Below, piece after piece: positions 1 to 6,271 of a stretch of DNA of 6,714 nucleotides. Source of the stretch: Clostridiaceae bacterium (GTDB taxonomy: Bacteria; Bacillota; Clostridia; Oscillospirales; Acutalibacteraceae). The stretch's first letter is position 1, and each line of letters starts with the position of its first letter. The position numbers and the translations under genes are program-made. The DNA lies in contig JAEEHZ010000052.1 in assembly GCA_016281115.1 (NCBI GenBank), positions 1 to 6,714 on the forward strand. The letters are read 5' to 3'. The notes beneath the pieces are model-generated. The model had not been told where the DNA came from. It worked only from the letters and a program-made list of their open reading frames with translations, and ran no database searches.

Positions 1-580
1 AAGCAAAGGCAGAAACCCTTTAATGACAAAAAACCAAATAGAAGATAAGCTTAAGAGCTATTTGGGAGCCGAAAAGATAATTTGGCTGCCCCGGGGAATA
101 TACAATGACGAAACAAACGAGCACGTAGACAATGTTTGTGCTTTCATAGCCCCCGGCGAGGTCGTTTTGGCATGGACAGACGACAAAGATGACCCCCAGT
201 ATGAGCTTTCTCAAATGTGTCTGCAAGCGCTTGAAAGCGCAACTGACGCTATGGGCAGAAAAATAAATATCCACAAGCTGCCTATCCCCGAAAACCCCGT
301 TTGCATAAACGAATATGAACTAAGCGGACTCGTTTTTGAAGACGGAGAAGACACGAGAGAAATAGGAGAACGCCTGGCGGCTTCTTATGTAAACTTTTAT
401 TTTGCAAACGATATAATACTATTTCCGCAATTCGGCGGAAATAATGAGAAAAGCGACAAACGCGCGCTTAACATAATCTCAGATCTTTGCAAAAACAGAA
501 AAGCAGTTCCCGTACCTGCCCGAAGCCTTATTGTGGGCGGCGGAAACATACACTGCGTTACACAACAAATCATTTGTTAA
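1..580 (+). CDS. aguA: Agmatine deiminase (agmatine iminohydrolase), C-terminal half; 5' end outside window
   Basis: Cytoplasmic enzyme of the guanidino-modifying/peptidylarginine deiminase fold that hydrolyses agmatine to N-carbamoylputrescine and ammonia. The reading frame is open from base 2, and codons ahead of the ATG at 23 encode SKGRNPL, which fits the family just before the TKxQIEDKL segment. That ATG is therefore an internal Met, not the start. About 192 residues are visible of a family length near 365, so roughly the N-terminal half is missing. Visible landmarks are the DETNEHVDN segment with the catalytic His (codon 122-124), WTDDKDDPQY, the ERLAASYVNFY block, and GGGNIHC carrying the nucleophilic Cys (codon 554-556) close to the C-terminus. 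The gene is followed after 18 nt by aguB, the next enzyme of the pathway, which supports the call. No lesion is seen in the visible part. Confidence 0.95.
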   Translation, partial: SKGRNPLMTKNQIEDKLKSYLGAEKIIWLPRGIYNDETNEHVDNVCAFIAPGEVVLAWTDDKDDPQYELSQMCLQALESATDAMGRKINIHKLPIPENPVCINEYELSGLVFEDGEDTREIGERLAASYVNFYFANDIILFPQFGGNNEKSDKRALNIISDLCKNRKAVPVPARSLIVGGGNIHCVTQQIIC

Positions 581-585
581 AGGAG
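581..585 (+). promoter_or_regulatory. Ribosome binding site of aguB
   Basis: AGGAG lies directly after the aguA stop codon, 13 nt before the ATG at 599. The spacing is slightly long but no other start fits, and the protein begins as the family expects. With no room for a promoter in the 18-nt gap, aguB is most likely translated from the aguA message. Confidence 0.6.
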
Positions 586-598
586 CGCTTGATATAAA

Positions 599-1483
599 AT
601 GGACAACAAAACAGTAAAAGCAGCGGCAATACAAATGCACTGCACAAAGAACATAAACGAAAACATATCGCTTGCGGAAAAGCTTGTGAGAAGAGCAGCC
701 CAAAACGGCGCGCAAATTATTTTGTTGCCCGAGCTTTTTGAAAGGCAGTATTTTTGTCAGGAAAGGCAATATGAATACTATTCATTTGCAAAGCCCACCG
801 AAGAAAACGACGCCGTAAAGCACTTTATAAATATAGCAAAAGAGCTTGATGTCGTTTTGCCGATAAGCTTTTATGAGCGTGACGGAAACAGACTTTTTAA
901 TTCTGTGTGCGTAATAGACGCCGACGGTTCAAATTTAGGTGTATACCGCAAAACTCATATTCCCGACGATCATTATTATCAGGAAAAGTTCTATTTTACA
1001 CCGGGAGATACGGGCTTTAAGATATTCGACACTAAATTTGCAAAAATAGGCGTGGGTATCTGCTGGGACCAATGGTTTCCGGAAACGGCAAGAGCGCTTA
1101 CCTTAAACGGCGCACAGCTTTTGCTCTACCCCACCGCGATCGGCAGCGAGCCTATCCTCGAATGTGACAGCATGGAGCATTGGAGAAGATGTATGCAGGG
1201 TCACAGCGCTGCAAATATAATCCCGGTTATTGCCGCCAACCGTGTAGGCAAAGAAGATGTTGCCCCCTGCGGTGAAAACGGAGGTCAAAAATCTTCTCTT
1301 GTATTTTACGGCTCATCATTTATCACCGACGAAACAGGCGATATCTCAGCCTGTGCCGGCAGAGAAAACGACGAAATAATAACCGCCGACTTTGACTTAA
1401 ATAAAATAGACGAAAAAAGATTGTCTTGGGGGATCTTCAGAGACAGAAGGCCGGACCGTTATACGACGATCTGCAAAAAATAA
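599..1483 (+). CDS. aguB: N-carbamoylputrescine amidase
   Basis: Nitrilase-superfamily (carbon-nitrogen hydrolase) enzyme that hydrolyses N-carbamoylputrescine to putrescine, CO2 and ammonia in the cytoplasm. This is the second step of the agmatine route to putrescine. The 294-residue length is normal for the family. The catalytic Glu-Lys-Cys triad is intact: Glu45 in LLPELFERQYFCQ, Lys118 in YRKTHIPDDHYYQEKFYF, and Cys155 in GVGICWDQWFPE. The DHYYQEKFYFTPGD stretch and the Cys-Trp-Asp-Gln-Trp-Phe-Pro-Glu motif are typical of AguB rather than of general nitrilases or beta-ureidopropionases. The aguA gene immediately upstream makes the substrate assignment firm. A related N-carbamoyl amidase specificity cannot be excluded from sequence alone but is unlikely in this context. 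Confidence 0.96.
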   Translation: MDNKTVKAAAIQMHCTKNINENISLAEKLVRRAAQNGAQIILLPELFERQYFCQERQYEYYSFAKPTEENDAVKHFINIAKELDVVLPISFYERDGNRLFNSVCVIDADGSNLGVYRKTHIPDDHYYQEKFYFTPGDTGFKIFDTKFAKIGVGICWDQWFPETARALTLNGAQLLLYPTAIGSEPILECDSMEHWRRCMQGHSAANIIPVIAANRVGKEDVAPCGENGGQKSSLVFYGSSFITDETGDISACAGRENDEIITADFDLNKIDEKRLSWGIFRDRRPDRYTTICKK

Positions 1484-1491
1484 GAAATTTT

Positions 1492-1496
1492 AGGGG
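1492..1496 (+). promoter_or_regulatory. Ribosome binding site that selects the second ATG of the dockerin gene
   Basis: AGGGG can pair with the anti-Shine-Dalgarno sequence using one G-U wobble. It ends only 3 nt before the ATG at 1500 but 9 nt before the ATG at 1506. The usual 5-10 nt spacing therefore favours 1506. The protein then begins MKNKIIAL, a normal basic N-region of a signal peptide. Confidence 0.55.
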
Positions 1497-1505
1497 CGTA
1501 TGATT

Positions 1506-3956
1506 ATGAAAAACAAGATCATTGCATTAATAGTTTCCGCTGTTATATTAATATCCTCCGTGCCGTGTCTTTCTTTATCGGCAGCAGCCGAAGGTACATG
1601 CACTATAAATGTATCCACATCGGCTCACGGTACCGCAAACCCTATCGGGGTAAGCAATGTAAACGCAGGAGAAAGATTTTTGCTTTCTCTTATCCCCGAC
1701 GAAGGCTATATGACAGAAAGCTTTTCTCTTAAGAAGCATATACCTTCTCCGAACGGCGGCTATACTTACGAAACCACCGTATATGACGAACAGCGTCTCG
1801 GCACTGCTCTTGCCGCGGTCTATTCGCTTACTTTATACGCAGACTACGATATTTTTGTAAATTTTGTTCCGATAACATCTGAAATGAAAACCGTCACTGT
1901 ATCTAACGAAGGTGAAGGATACCTTGAAGAAGATGAAATAACATATCAAATACGCGAGGGCGGATATGTGCGTGATATAGACTGTGAATGTGCAGTAGGT
2001 TTTAACGTTTCAGCCATATATATAAATGACCGTGTTGTTTACAGCATAAACTCTCCCAATTTATTCAACAGCATAAAATGGTCGGAAGATGAAAGCAGCT
2101 TCAGCTTTACCGAAGAATACGGCAAAGTTTCCGACGACATGGAAATAGTTGTCACGTACACCAAAAGCACAGCTATGAATTTCATAGTATCTTACGATAC
2201 AACCGCGGGGGGAGTATGCGGTTTTGAAACGCCTACTGTTGTTTCATACAGCACCGGCACAGGCGATTACGACAGCTCTGTTATTACTGCGGGAAGCCCT
2301 GTGAAAATAAACGTAACAGCAGAACCGGAATATGAGATAGACAGTCTTAAGATAAACGGTTCCGACATCGACTCCGTAACGGGAAAAACAGAGTTTAATT
2401 ACGATATAGAAACCCTTACAAAAGATGTATTTGTTGTTGCTTCCTTTAAAAAGAAGAATATAAAGATCAACGTAACCGCTTCGGGATACGGAAGATTAAA
2501 TGTAGAAACCGGCGCTCACGAGGTGCAAAGCGGAGACGATTTTGAGATTATTTTTATTCCCGATGAAGGATATGCAATAGAGCGCGTATTGATAGACGGC
2601 AAATCGGACGACGCCGCAAGAGCATTCGGCAGCTACAAATTTGAAGATATAACCGAAAGTCACACTATTGCGGTTTATTTTTCAAGCGCAAAGGTAACGC
2701 AGTATACCGTTGCTGTTTCCAGCGGCGGTAACGGCACTGTTTTGCCGTACGGAAAGCTTACTTTAACAAGCGGCGGCTATGTTACGTTTTCTGTTGTTCC
2801 CGACGAGGGATATATTTTGAGCGCCGTAAGCGTAAACGACACAAACATTGAAAACCCCTACGGAAACACTTATTTCCTGAAAAATGTTTCGCGCAATACA
2901 AGAATTTATTTTGAATTTGAGCCTGTACCGACGCACGGTACGGCAACCGGTGACAGTGACACAAATCCCAAATCTCACAAATACGGCGACCCCGATCTAA
3001 ACGGCTCTGTTGATATGAACGATGTTGTATTACTCCAAAAATATATTGCAAAGCTTGTTTCTCTTGAAGGCGAAGGTTTGATATGCGGTGATGTAGACGC
3101 AAGCGGAAATATAGAAATGACCGACGTTGTATATATTCAAAAATATGTTGCAAAGCTTATAAATGAATTTCCCGCGGACGGCAGCACCGTGGTTTTGAGC
3201 GACAGTGATGTTGTAATTGCCGCGGACGAGCTGACCGATGACGAAAATACACTTAACTCAAACGATATGCGCGATCTGATAAAGCACAGAATTTCACTTA
3301 TAGAAAAAGATTGGTATGATCTTTACGAAGATGAATCGGAGTACAGCGAGTACAGTTATGCGTCCTTTATGGCGGCATATAAAAACGCCGTTTTCGCAAC
3401 CACCGATATTTACGCGAGCTTTGAAGATTTGAGAAAAACCTATGAAAATTTGGGTAACGCCGTATTCAACCTTGAATATGACGCAGAAAATGAGTGGGAT
3501 CTGGACACAGTTATAAGTATGCTCGATATAGACGTAGGTTCCTTCGGAAAAGAAAAAAACAATGACGGAAGATACACCACCGAATCATGGAATCTGTATA
3601 TATCCGAGCTTGATAACGCAAAAACAATTCTTGAAAATCCGTACACTTACAGCTGTCAGGCAATCAGCGACGCAAATTCCCATTTTATGTACGCTTATAC
3701 CACACTCAGATATGAAATTCTTAACATAGGAAAAGAAAATGCTTACGAATTGCTTGAAAAAGCGCTTAATAAGTATGAATATCTTACAAATGCAAACTCA
3801 GATGTACCTAAAAAGTTTTATAATATTTTTAAAAACAGCTATAATGCCTGCAAAACGGCTTACGAAAATTATTCCGATTATACCCTTGAACAAATAGACA
3901 GTTTGTATGACACTTTGCTTGAAAATGCCATAAGTCTCATGGCAATTCTCAATTAA
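1506..3956 (+). CDS. Secreted dockerin protein with InlB-B-repeat-like and FIVAR-like modules
   Basis: Predicted exported protein of 816 residues from the preferred start; an alternative ATG at 1500 adds two. Seen in order: a signal peptide (residues 1-28, hydrophobic IIALIVSAVILI core, likely cleavage after SLSAAA). Next come five beta-rich modules starting near residues 31, 128, 226, 320 and 400. Modules 1, 4 and 5 share a (I/V)PDEGY motif and resemble the divergent InlB B-repeat family. Then a short polar linker (about 476-493), a two-repeat type I-like dockerin (about 493-554), and three helical FIVAR-like modules (about 587-658, 665-736, 745-816). No catalytic domain, sortase motif or transmembrane anchor is recognised. 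Known dockerins bind cohesins on scaffoldins or the cell surface, so an adhesin, spacer or cellulosome-like accessory role is inferred. The partner and ligand are unknown. It lies close behind aguB and ahead of tsaE on the same strand. Confidence 0.88.
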   Translation: MKNKIIALIVSAVILISSVPCLSLSAAAEGTCTINVSTSAHGTANPIGVSNVNAGERFLLSLIPDEGYMTESFSLKKHIPSPNGGYTYETTVYDEQRLGTALAAVYSLTLYADYDIFVNFVPITSEMKTVTVSNEGEGYLEEDEITYQIREGGYVRDIDCECAVGFNVSAIYINDRVVYSINSPNLFNSIKWSEDESSFSFTEEYGKVSDDMEIVVTYTKSTAMNFIVSYDTTAGGVCGFETPTVVSYSTGTGDYDSSVITAGSPVKINVTAEPEYEIDSLKINGSDIDSVTGKTEFNYDIETLTKDVFVVASFKKKNIKINVTASGYGRLNVETGAHEVQSGDDFEIIFIPDEGYAIERVLIDGKSDDAARAFGSYKFEDITESHTIAVYFSSAKVTQYTVAVSSGGNGTVLPYGKLTLTSGGYVTFSVVPDEGYILSAVSVNDTNIENPYGNTYFLKNVSRNTRIYFEFEPVPTHGTATGDSDTNPKSHKYGDPDLNGSVDMNDVVLLQKYIAKLVSLEGEGLICGDVDASGNIEMTDVVYIQKYVAKLINEFPADGSTVVLSDSDVVIAADELTDDENTLNSNDMRDLIKHRISLIEKDWYDLYEDESEYSEYSYASFMAAYKNAVFATTDIYASFEDLRKTYENLGNAVFNLEYDAENEWDLDTVISMLDIDVGSFGKEKNNDGRYTTESWNLYISELDNAKTILENPYTYSCQAISDANSHFMYAYTTLRYEILNIGKENAYELLEKALNKYEYLTNANSDVPKKFYNIFKNSYNACKTAYENYSDYTLEQIDSLYDTLLENAISLMAILN
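2982..3170 (+). other. Dockerin domain coding region (two F-hand calcium-binding repeats)
   Basis: Two loops of the form DxDxNGxxDxxD and DxDxSGxxExxD start at Asp495 and Asp529 of the protein, 34 residues apart. Each is followed by a helix (VVLLQKYIAKL and VVYIQKYVAKL). Calcium ligands at loop positions 1, 3, 5, 9 and 12 are all acidic, Asn or Ser, so both sites look functional. Positions 10-11 are Met-Asn and Met-Thr, and positions 17-18 are Gln-Lys in both repeats. In known type I dockerins these positions contact the cohesin. The two halves are nearly symmetric, which in known dockerins permits binding in two orientations; that property is inferred here. Confidence 0.88.
3021..3158 (+). 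repeat. Duplicated DNA segment of the two dockerin repeats
   Basis: Bases 3021-3056 and 3123-3158 match at 30 of 36 positions. The last 21 bases of each copy, ending TTGCAAAGCTT, differ at one base only. The offset is 102 nt, exactly 34 codons. This is the internal duplication that makes a dockerin, with high residual nucleotide identity over the helix-coding part. Confidence 0.75.
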
Positions 3957-3994
3957 ATTTACAAATTGACTTTATGAGCAAACAAATACAATAA

Positions 3995-3999
3995 AAGGA
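3995..3999 (+). promoter_or_regulatory. Ribosome binding site of tsaE
   Basis: AAGGA lies 12 nt before the ATG at 4012. The 55-nt gap between the dockerin gene and tsaE is AT-rich and holds no hairpin or T-tract terminator, so read-through from upstream is possible. Confidence 0.5.
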
Positions 4000-4011
4000 T
4001 CAAATTTTATT

Positions 4012-4431
4012 ATGCAGTTTATCACAAACTCACCCGAAGAAACAGAACAGCTCGGATACAGAATAGGCAAATCGCTCGATAAAAACAAAACCATCGCTCT
4101 GTATGGGGGCTTGGGTATGGGAAAAACCGCCCTTACAAGAGGTATTGTAAAAGGGCTTGATTCCCACGACGATGTTTCAAGCCCCACCTTTGCACTGGTT
4201 AACGAATACAAGGGCAGGCTTAATATATATCACTTCGATATGTACAGGGTAAATACCTGGGATGACCTTTATTCTACGGGCTTTTTTGATTATATCGACA
4301 ATGGAGTTCTTATAATTGAATGGAGCGAAAACATTGAAAACGCTTTGCCGCCCGATGCGATAAAGATCTGCATAACACGTATAAGCGACAACAAAAGAGC
4401 TTTTAAAGCAGAAGGAGATTTACAGCTTTGA
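4012..4431 (+). CDS. tsaE: tRNA t6A37 biosynthesis ATPase TsaE (YjeE)
   Basis: Small cytoplasmic P-loop ATPase that works with TsaB and TsaD to attach the threonylcarbamoyl group to A37 of ANN-decoding tRNAs. In known systems it drives turnover of the TsaBD complex. The 139-residue length is normal to slightly short. Visible motifs are Walker A GGLGMGKT (residues 32-39, Lys38 and Thr39), the family signature SSPTFALVNEY (56-66), HFDMYRV with Asp76 (74-80), and IIEWSEN (101-107). The N-terminal TNSPEETEQLGYRIG segment is also typical. Its stop codon overlaps the tsaB start, so the two partners are probably translationally coupled. The function is conserved and normally essential or near-essential in bacteria. 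Confidence 0.96.
   Translation: MQFITNSPEETEQLGYRIGKSLDKNKTIALYGGLGMGKTALTRGIVKGLDSHDDVSSPTFALVNEYKGRLNIYHFDMYRVNTWDDLYSTGFFDYIDNGVLIIEWSENIENALPPDAIKICITRISDNKRAFKAEGDLQL
4412..4417 (+). promoter_or_regulatory. Ribosome binding site supporting a TTG start for tsaB
   Basis: AAGGAG lies inside the end of tsaE, 10 nt before TTG at 4428. It supports the rare TTG codon as the true start, because the downstream codons give KILALDSS, the expected first beta strand of the family. Confidence 0.75.
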
Positions 4432-5129
4432 AAATATTAGCGCTTGACTCGTCGGCTGTTTCGGCGAGCGCGGCAATTTGTGATGACAACAAGATTTTAG
4501 GCGAGTTTTATACAAACACGGGCTTCACACACAGTCAAACCCTTATGCCGATGGTGGAAAGCCTGTTAAATACAACTCAAACAAAGCTTGCGGACATAGA
4601 CTTGTTTGCCGTGTGTAAGGGACCCGGCTCTTTTACGGGGCTTAGGATAGGTATTTCGTGCATTAAAGGTATGGCAATGGCGCTTGATAAGCCCTGTGTG
4701 GGAATATCAACGCTTGAGTGTATCGCACAGGGCGGAATCAACTCCAAAGGCATTATTTGCTGTGTTATGGACGCAAGATGCAACCAGGTCTACAATGCCC
4801 TGTTTAAATCTGACGGAAAAACACTAAAGCGCATGTGTGATGACAGAGCAATAGCTCTGAGTGATCTGCAAAAAGAGCTTAATGCTTTTACAGATACGGT
4901 TTATCTGTTCGGAGACGGTGCTTATGTTGCACATAGCTTCTTCGGTAATGATAAGTATGTGATCCCGTCACCTGTTAATATGTATCAAAGGGCGTCTTCT
5001 CTTGCGTTGTGCGCGCAAAATGCGTATAACAACGGGTCATACATAAACGCATCACAACTTGTACCGAATTATTTAAGACTGCCGCAGGCGGAAAGAGAAT
5101 TAAACAATAAAAAACAATTAATAAAATAG
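4428..5129 (+). CDS. tsaB: tRNA t6A37 biosynthesis protein TsaB (YeaZ)
   Basis: Non-catalytic ASKHA-fold partner that dimerises with TsaD and forms the platform on which TsaE acts in t6A37 synthesis. The 233-residue length is normal. Motifs seen: MKILALDSS at the N-terminus (translating TTG as Met), the THSQTLMP segment (34-41), and the signature GPGSFTGLRIG (65-75) followed by the KGMAMAL helix. The C-terminus keeps the usual PNYLRLPQAEREL ending. It overlaps tsaE by 4 nt (TTGA). Unlike TsaD it lacks the HxxxH metal-binding motif, so it is not tsaD. In many Firmicutes rimI and tsaD follow directly; here rpiB follows instead, so tsaD must be elsewhere in the genome. Confidence 0.96.
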   Translation: MKILALDSSAVSASAAICDDNKILGEFYTNTGFTHSQTLMPMVESLLNTTQTKLADIDLFAVCKGPGSFTGLRIGISCIKGMAMALDKPCVGISTLECIAQGGINSKGIICCVMDARCNQVYNALFKSDGKTLKRMCDDRAIALSDLQKELNAFTDTVYLFGDGAYVAHSFFGNDKYVIPSPVNMYQRASSLALCAQNAYNNGSYINASQLVPNYLRLPQAERELNNKKQLIK

Positions 5130-5134
5130 ATCAA

Positions 5135-5140
5135 GGGAGG
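5135..5140 (+). promoter_or_regulatory. Strong ribosome binding site of rpiB
   Basis: GGGAGG (followed by T) ends 8 nt before the ATG at 5149. It is the strongest Shine-Dalgarno match seen in the window and lies in the 19-nt gap after tsaB. Confidence 0.7.
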
Positions 5141-5148
5141 TCTTTATT

Positions 5149-5601
5149 ATGATAGCGATAGCAAGCGACCACGCAGGTTTTGAGCTTAAAGAAGCAATTA
5201 AAAAGCATTTGGACGAGAGAAACACCGAATATAAAGATTTCGGCACTTACAGCGAAGAATCGGTAGATTATCCCGTATTTGCCTATAAAGCGGCAACCGC
5301 TGTAACAAAAGGCGAATGTGAAAAGGCAATTTTGTGCTGTGGCACGGGTATAGGCATAGGAATGGCGGCAAACAAAATAAAAGGGATACGCGCGGCAATG
5401 TGCAGCGACGAATTTTCCGCGGAAATGACAAGACGCCATAACGACGCCAACGTAATATGCTTCGGCGGCAGAGTTATAACAGCAGAAAAAGCGATAAAGC
5501 TTACCGATATTTTTCTTGACACCGAATTTGAGGGCGGAAAGCATTTAAGACGTGTTAATATGATAACAGATATAGAAAACGGAAAGAACATAATCGAATA
5601 A
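5149..5601 (+). CDS. rpiB: Ribose-5-phosphate isomerase B
   Basis: Cytoplasmic RpiB/LacA/LacB-family sugar-phosphate isomerase that interconverts ribulose 5-phosphate and ribose 5-phosphate in the non-oxidative pentose phosphate pathway. The product feeds PRPP and nucleotide synthesis. The 150-residue length is typical. Motifs seen: IASDHAGFELK with Asp7-His8 for phosphate/sugar binding, DFGTYSEESVDYP (30-42), ILCCGTGIGIGMAANK with the presumed catalytic Cys64 ahead of GTGIG, and RRHNDANV with His97, the position used for ring opening in the family. A LacA/LacB or allose-phosphate specificity is possible in this family. The pairing with upp and the absence of galactose or tagatose genes favour RpiB. 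It is 19 nt after tsaB and 20 nt before the preferred upp start. Confidence 0.95.
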   Translation: MIAIASDHAGFELKEAIKKHLDERNTEYKDFGTYSEESVDYPVFAYKAATAVTKGECEKAILCCGTGIGIGMAANKIKGIRAAMCSDEFSAEMTRRHNDANVICFGGRVITAEKAIKLTDIFLDTEFEGGKHLRRVNMITDIENGKNIIE

Positions 5602-5607
5602 TTTGCG

Positions 5608-5613
5608 AAAGGA
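5608..5613 (+). promoter_or_regulatory. Ribosome binding site that selects the second ATG of upp
   Basis: AAAGGA overlaps the A of the ATG at 5613, so that ATG cannot be initiated from this site. It ends 8 nt before the ATG at 5622, which is the better start. Confidence 0.7.
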
Positions 5614-5621
5614 TGATAAAA

Positions 5622-6254
5622 ATGTCAGGTAGAGTTGTAGTGTTTGACCATCCGCTTATACAACATAAATTAAGCCTTATGCGTGACAAAAACACAGGCA
5701 GCAAGGTCTTCAGAGAGCTTGTAAGTGAAGTGGCAATGCTTATGTGTTATGAGGCGACCAGAGATTTACCCACCGAGGAGATAGAAATAGAAACACCCAT
5801 GGGTCTTGCAAAGGCAAAAACCATTGCAGGCAGAAAGCTTGCGTTTGTGCCGATTTTAAGAGCAGGTATGGGTATGCTCGACGGTATGCTGAGTTTAGTG
5901 CCTGCCGCAAAGGTAGGTCATATCGGTTTATACAGAGACGAAAAAACATTACAGCCCGTTGAATATTACAATAAACTGCCTTCCGATATAAACGAGCGTG
6001 ATGTAATAGTTCTTGACCCAATGCTTGCAACGGGCGGCTCTGCCGTAGACGCAATTACAATAATCAAACGAAGCCATCCGCGTAGCATAAAATTCCTATG
6101 TATTATTGCTGCACCAGAAGGAATAGGAGCTTTAACAAAGGCTCACCCGGATGTGGATCTGTTCTGTGCGGCAAAAGATGAAAGACTTAACGAAAACGGA
6201 TATATCGTACCGGGACTCGGCGACTGCGGAGACCGTATTTTCGGAACAAAGTGA
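5622..6254 (+). CDS. upp: Uracil phosphoribosyltransferase
   Basis: Cytoplasmic pyrimidine salvage enzyme that makes UMP and pyrophosphate from uracil and PRPP. From the preferred start (ATG 5622) it has 210 residues, against about 209 in typical bacterial Upp. The in-frame ATG at 5613 would add three residues but overlaps the ribosome binding site. Motifs seen: the N-terminal VFDHPLIQHKLSLMRDKNT, VPILRAGMGMLDG, GLYRDEKTLQPVEYYNKLP, the PRPP-binding loop VLDPMLATGGSA (130-141, Asp132), and the uracil-binding C-terminal segment GYIVPGLGDCGDRIFGT (193-209). All key positions look intact. It follows rpiB, whose product leads to PRPP, the co-substrate; this adjacency is common in Firmicutes. A strong terminator follows 22 nt after the stop. 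Confidence 0.97.
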   Translation: MSGRVVVFDHPLIQHKLSLMRDKNTGSKVFRELVSEVAMLMCYEATRDLPTEEIEIETPMGLAKAKTIAGRKLAFVPILRAGMGMLDGMLSLVPAAKVGHIGLYRDEKTLQPVEYYNKLPSDINERDVIVLDPMLATGGSAVDAITIIKRSHPRSIKFLCIIAAPEGIGALTKAHPDVDLFCAAKDERLNENGYIVPGLGDCGDRIFGTK

Positions 6255-6271
6255 TATACTAATGTGCATAC

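Noticed and set aside
23..25. ATG at 23 as the start of a short 185-residue agmatine deiminase
   Set aside because: The frame is open to the left edge and the upstream codons fit the family; no ribosome binding site precedes this ATG. The gene is cut by the window, not truncated in the genome.
2173..2187. Perfect inverted repeat CTATGAA-T-TTCATAG
   Set aside because: It lies inside the dockerin gene, is AT-rich with a 1-nt centre, and has no T-tract; it is explained by ordinary coding sequence.
2782..3153. Minus-strand 123-residue frame opposite the dockerin region
   Set aside because: It lies wholly within the well-supported dockerin gene, has an Arg/Gln/His-rich composition typical of antisense frames, and shows no known motif.
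1500..3956. Cellulosomal enzyme
   Set aside because: No glycoside hydrolase, esterase, lyase or protease motif was recognised in any part of the protein; only binding or structural modules are seen around the dockerin.
3966..3992. Promoter-like TTGACT and TACAAT before tsaE
   Set aside because: The spacing is only 15 nt, and the predicted transcript start (about 3999) would fall on the tsaE ribosome binding site, so the message would lack it. AT-rich gaps give such matches by chance.
5131..5591. Minus-strand frames of 77-137 residues opposite rpiB
   Set aside because: They overlap a complete, motif-bearing rpiB; the Cys/Tyr/Phe-rich or Pro/Ile-rich composition is that of antisense translation.
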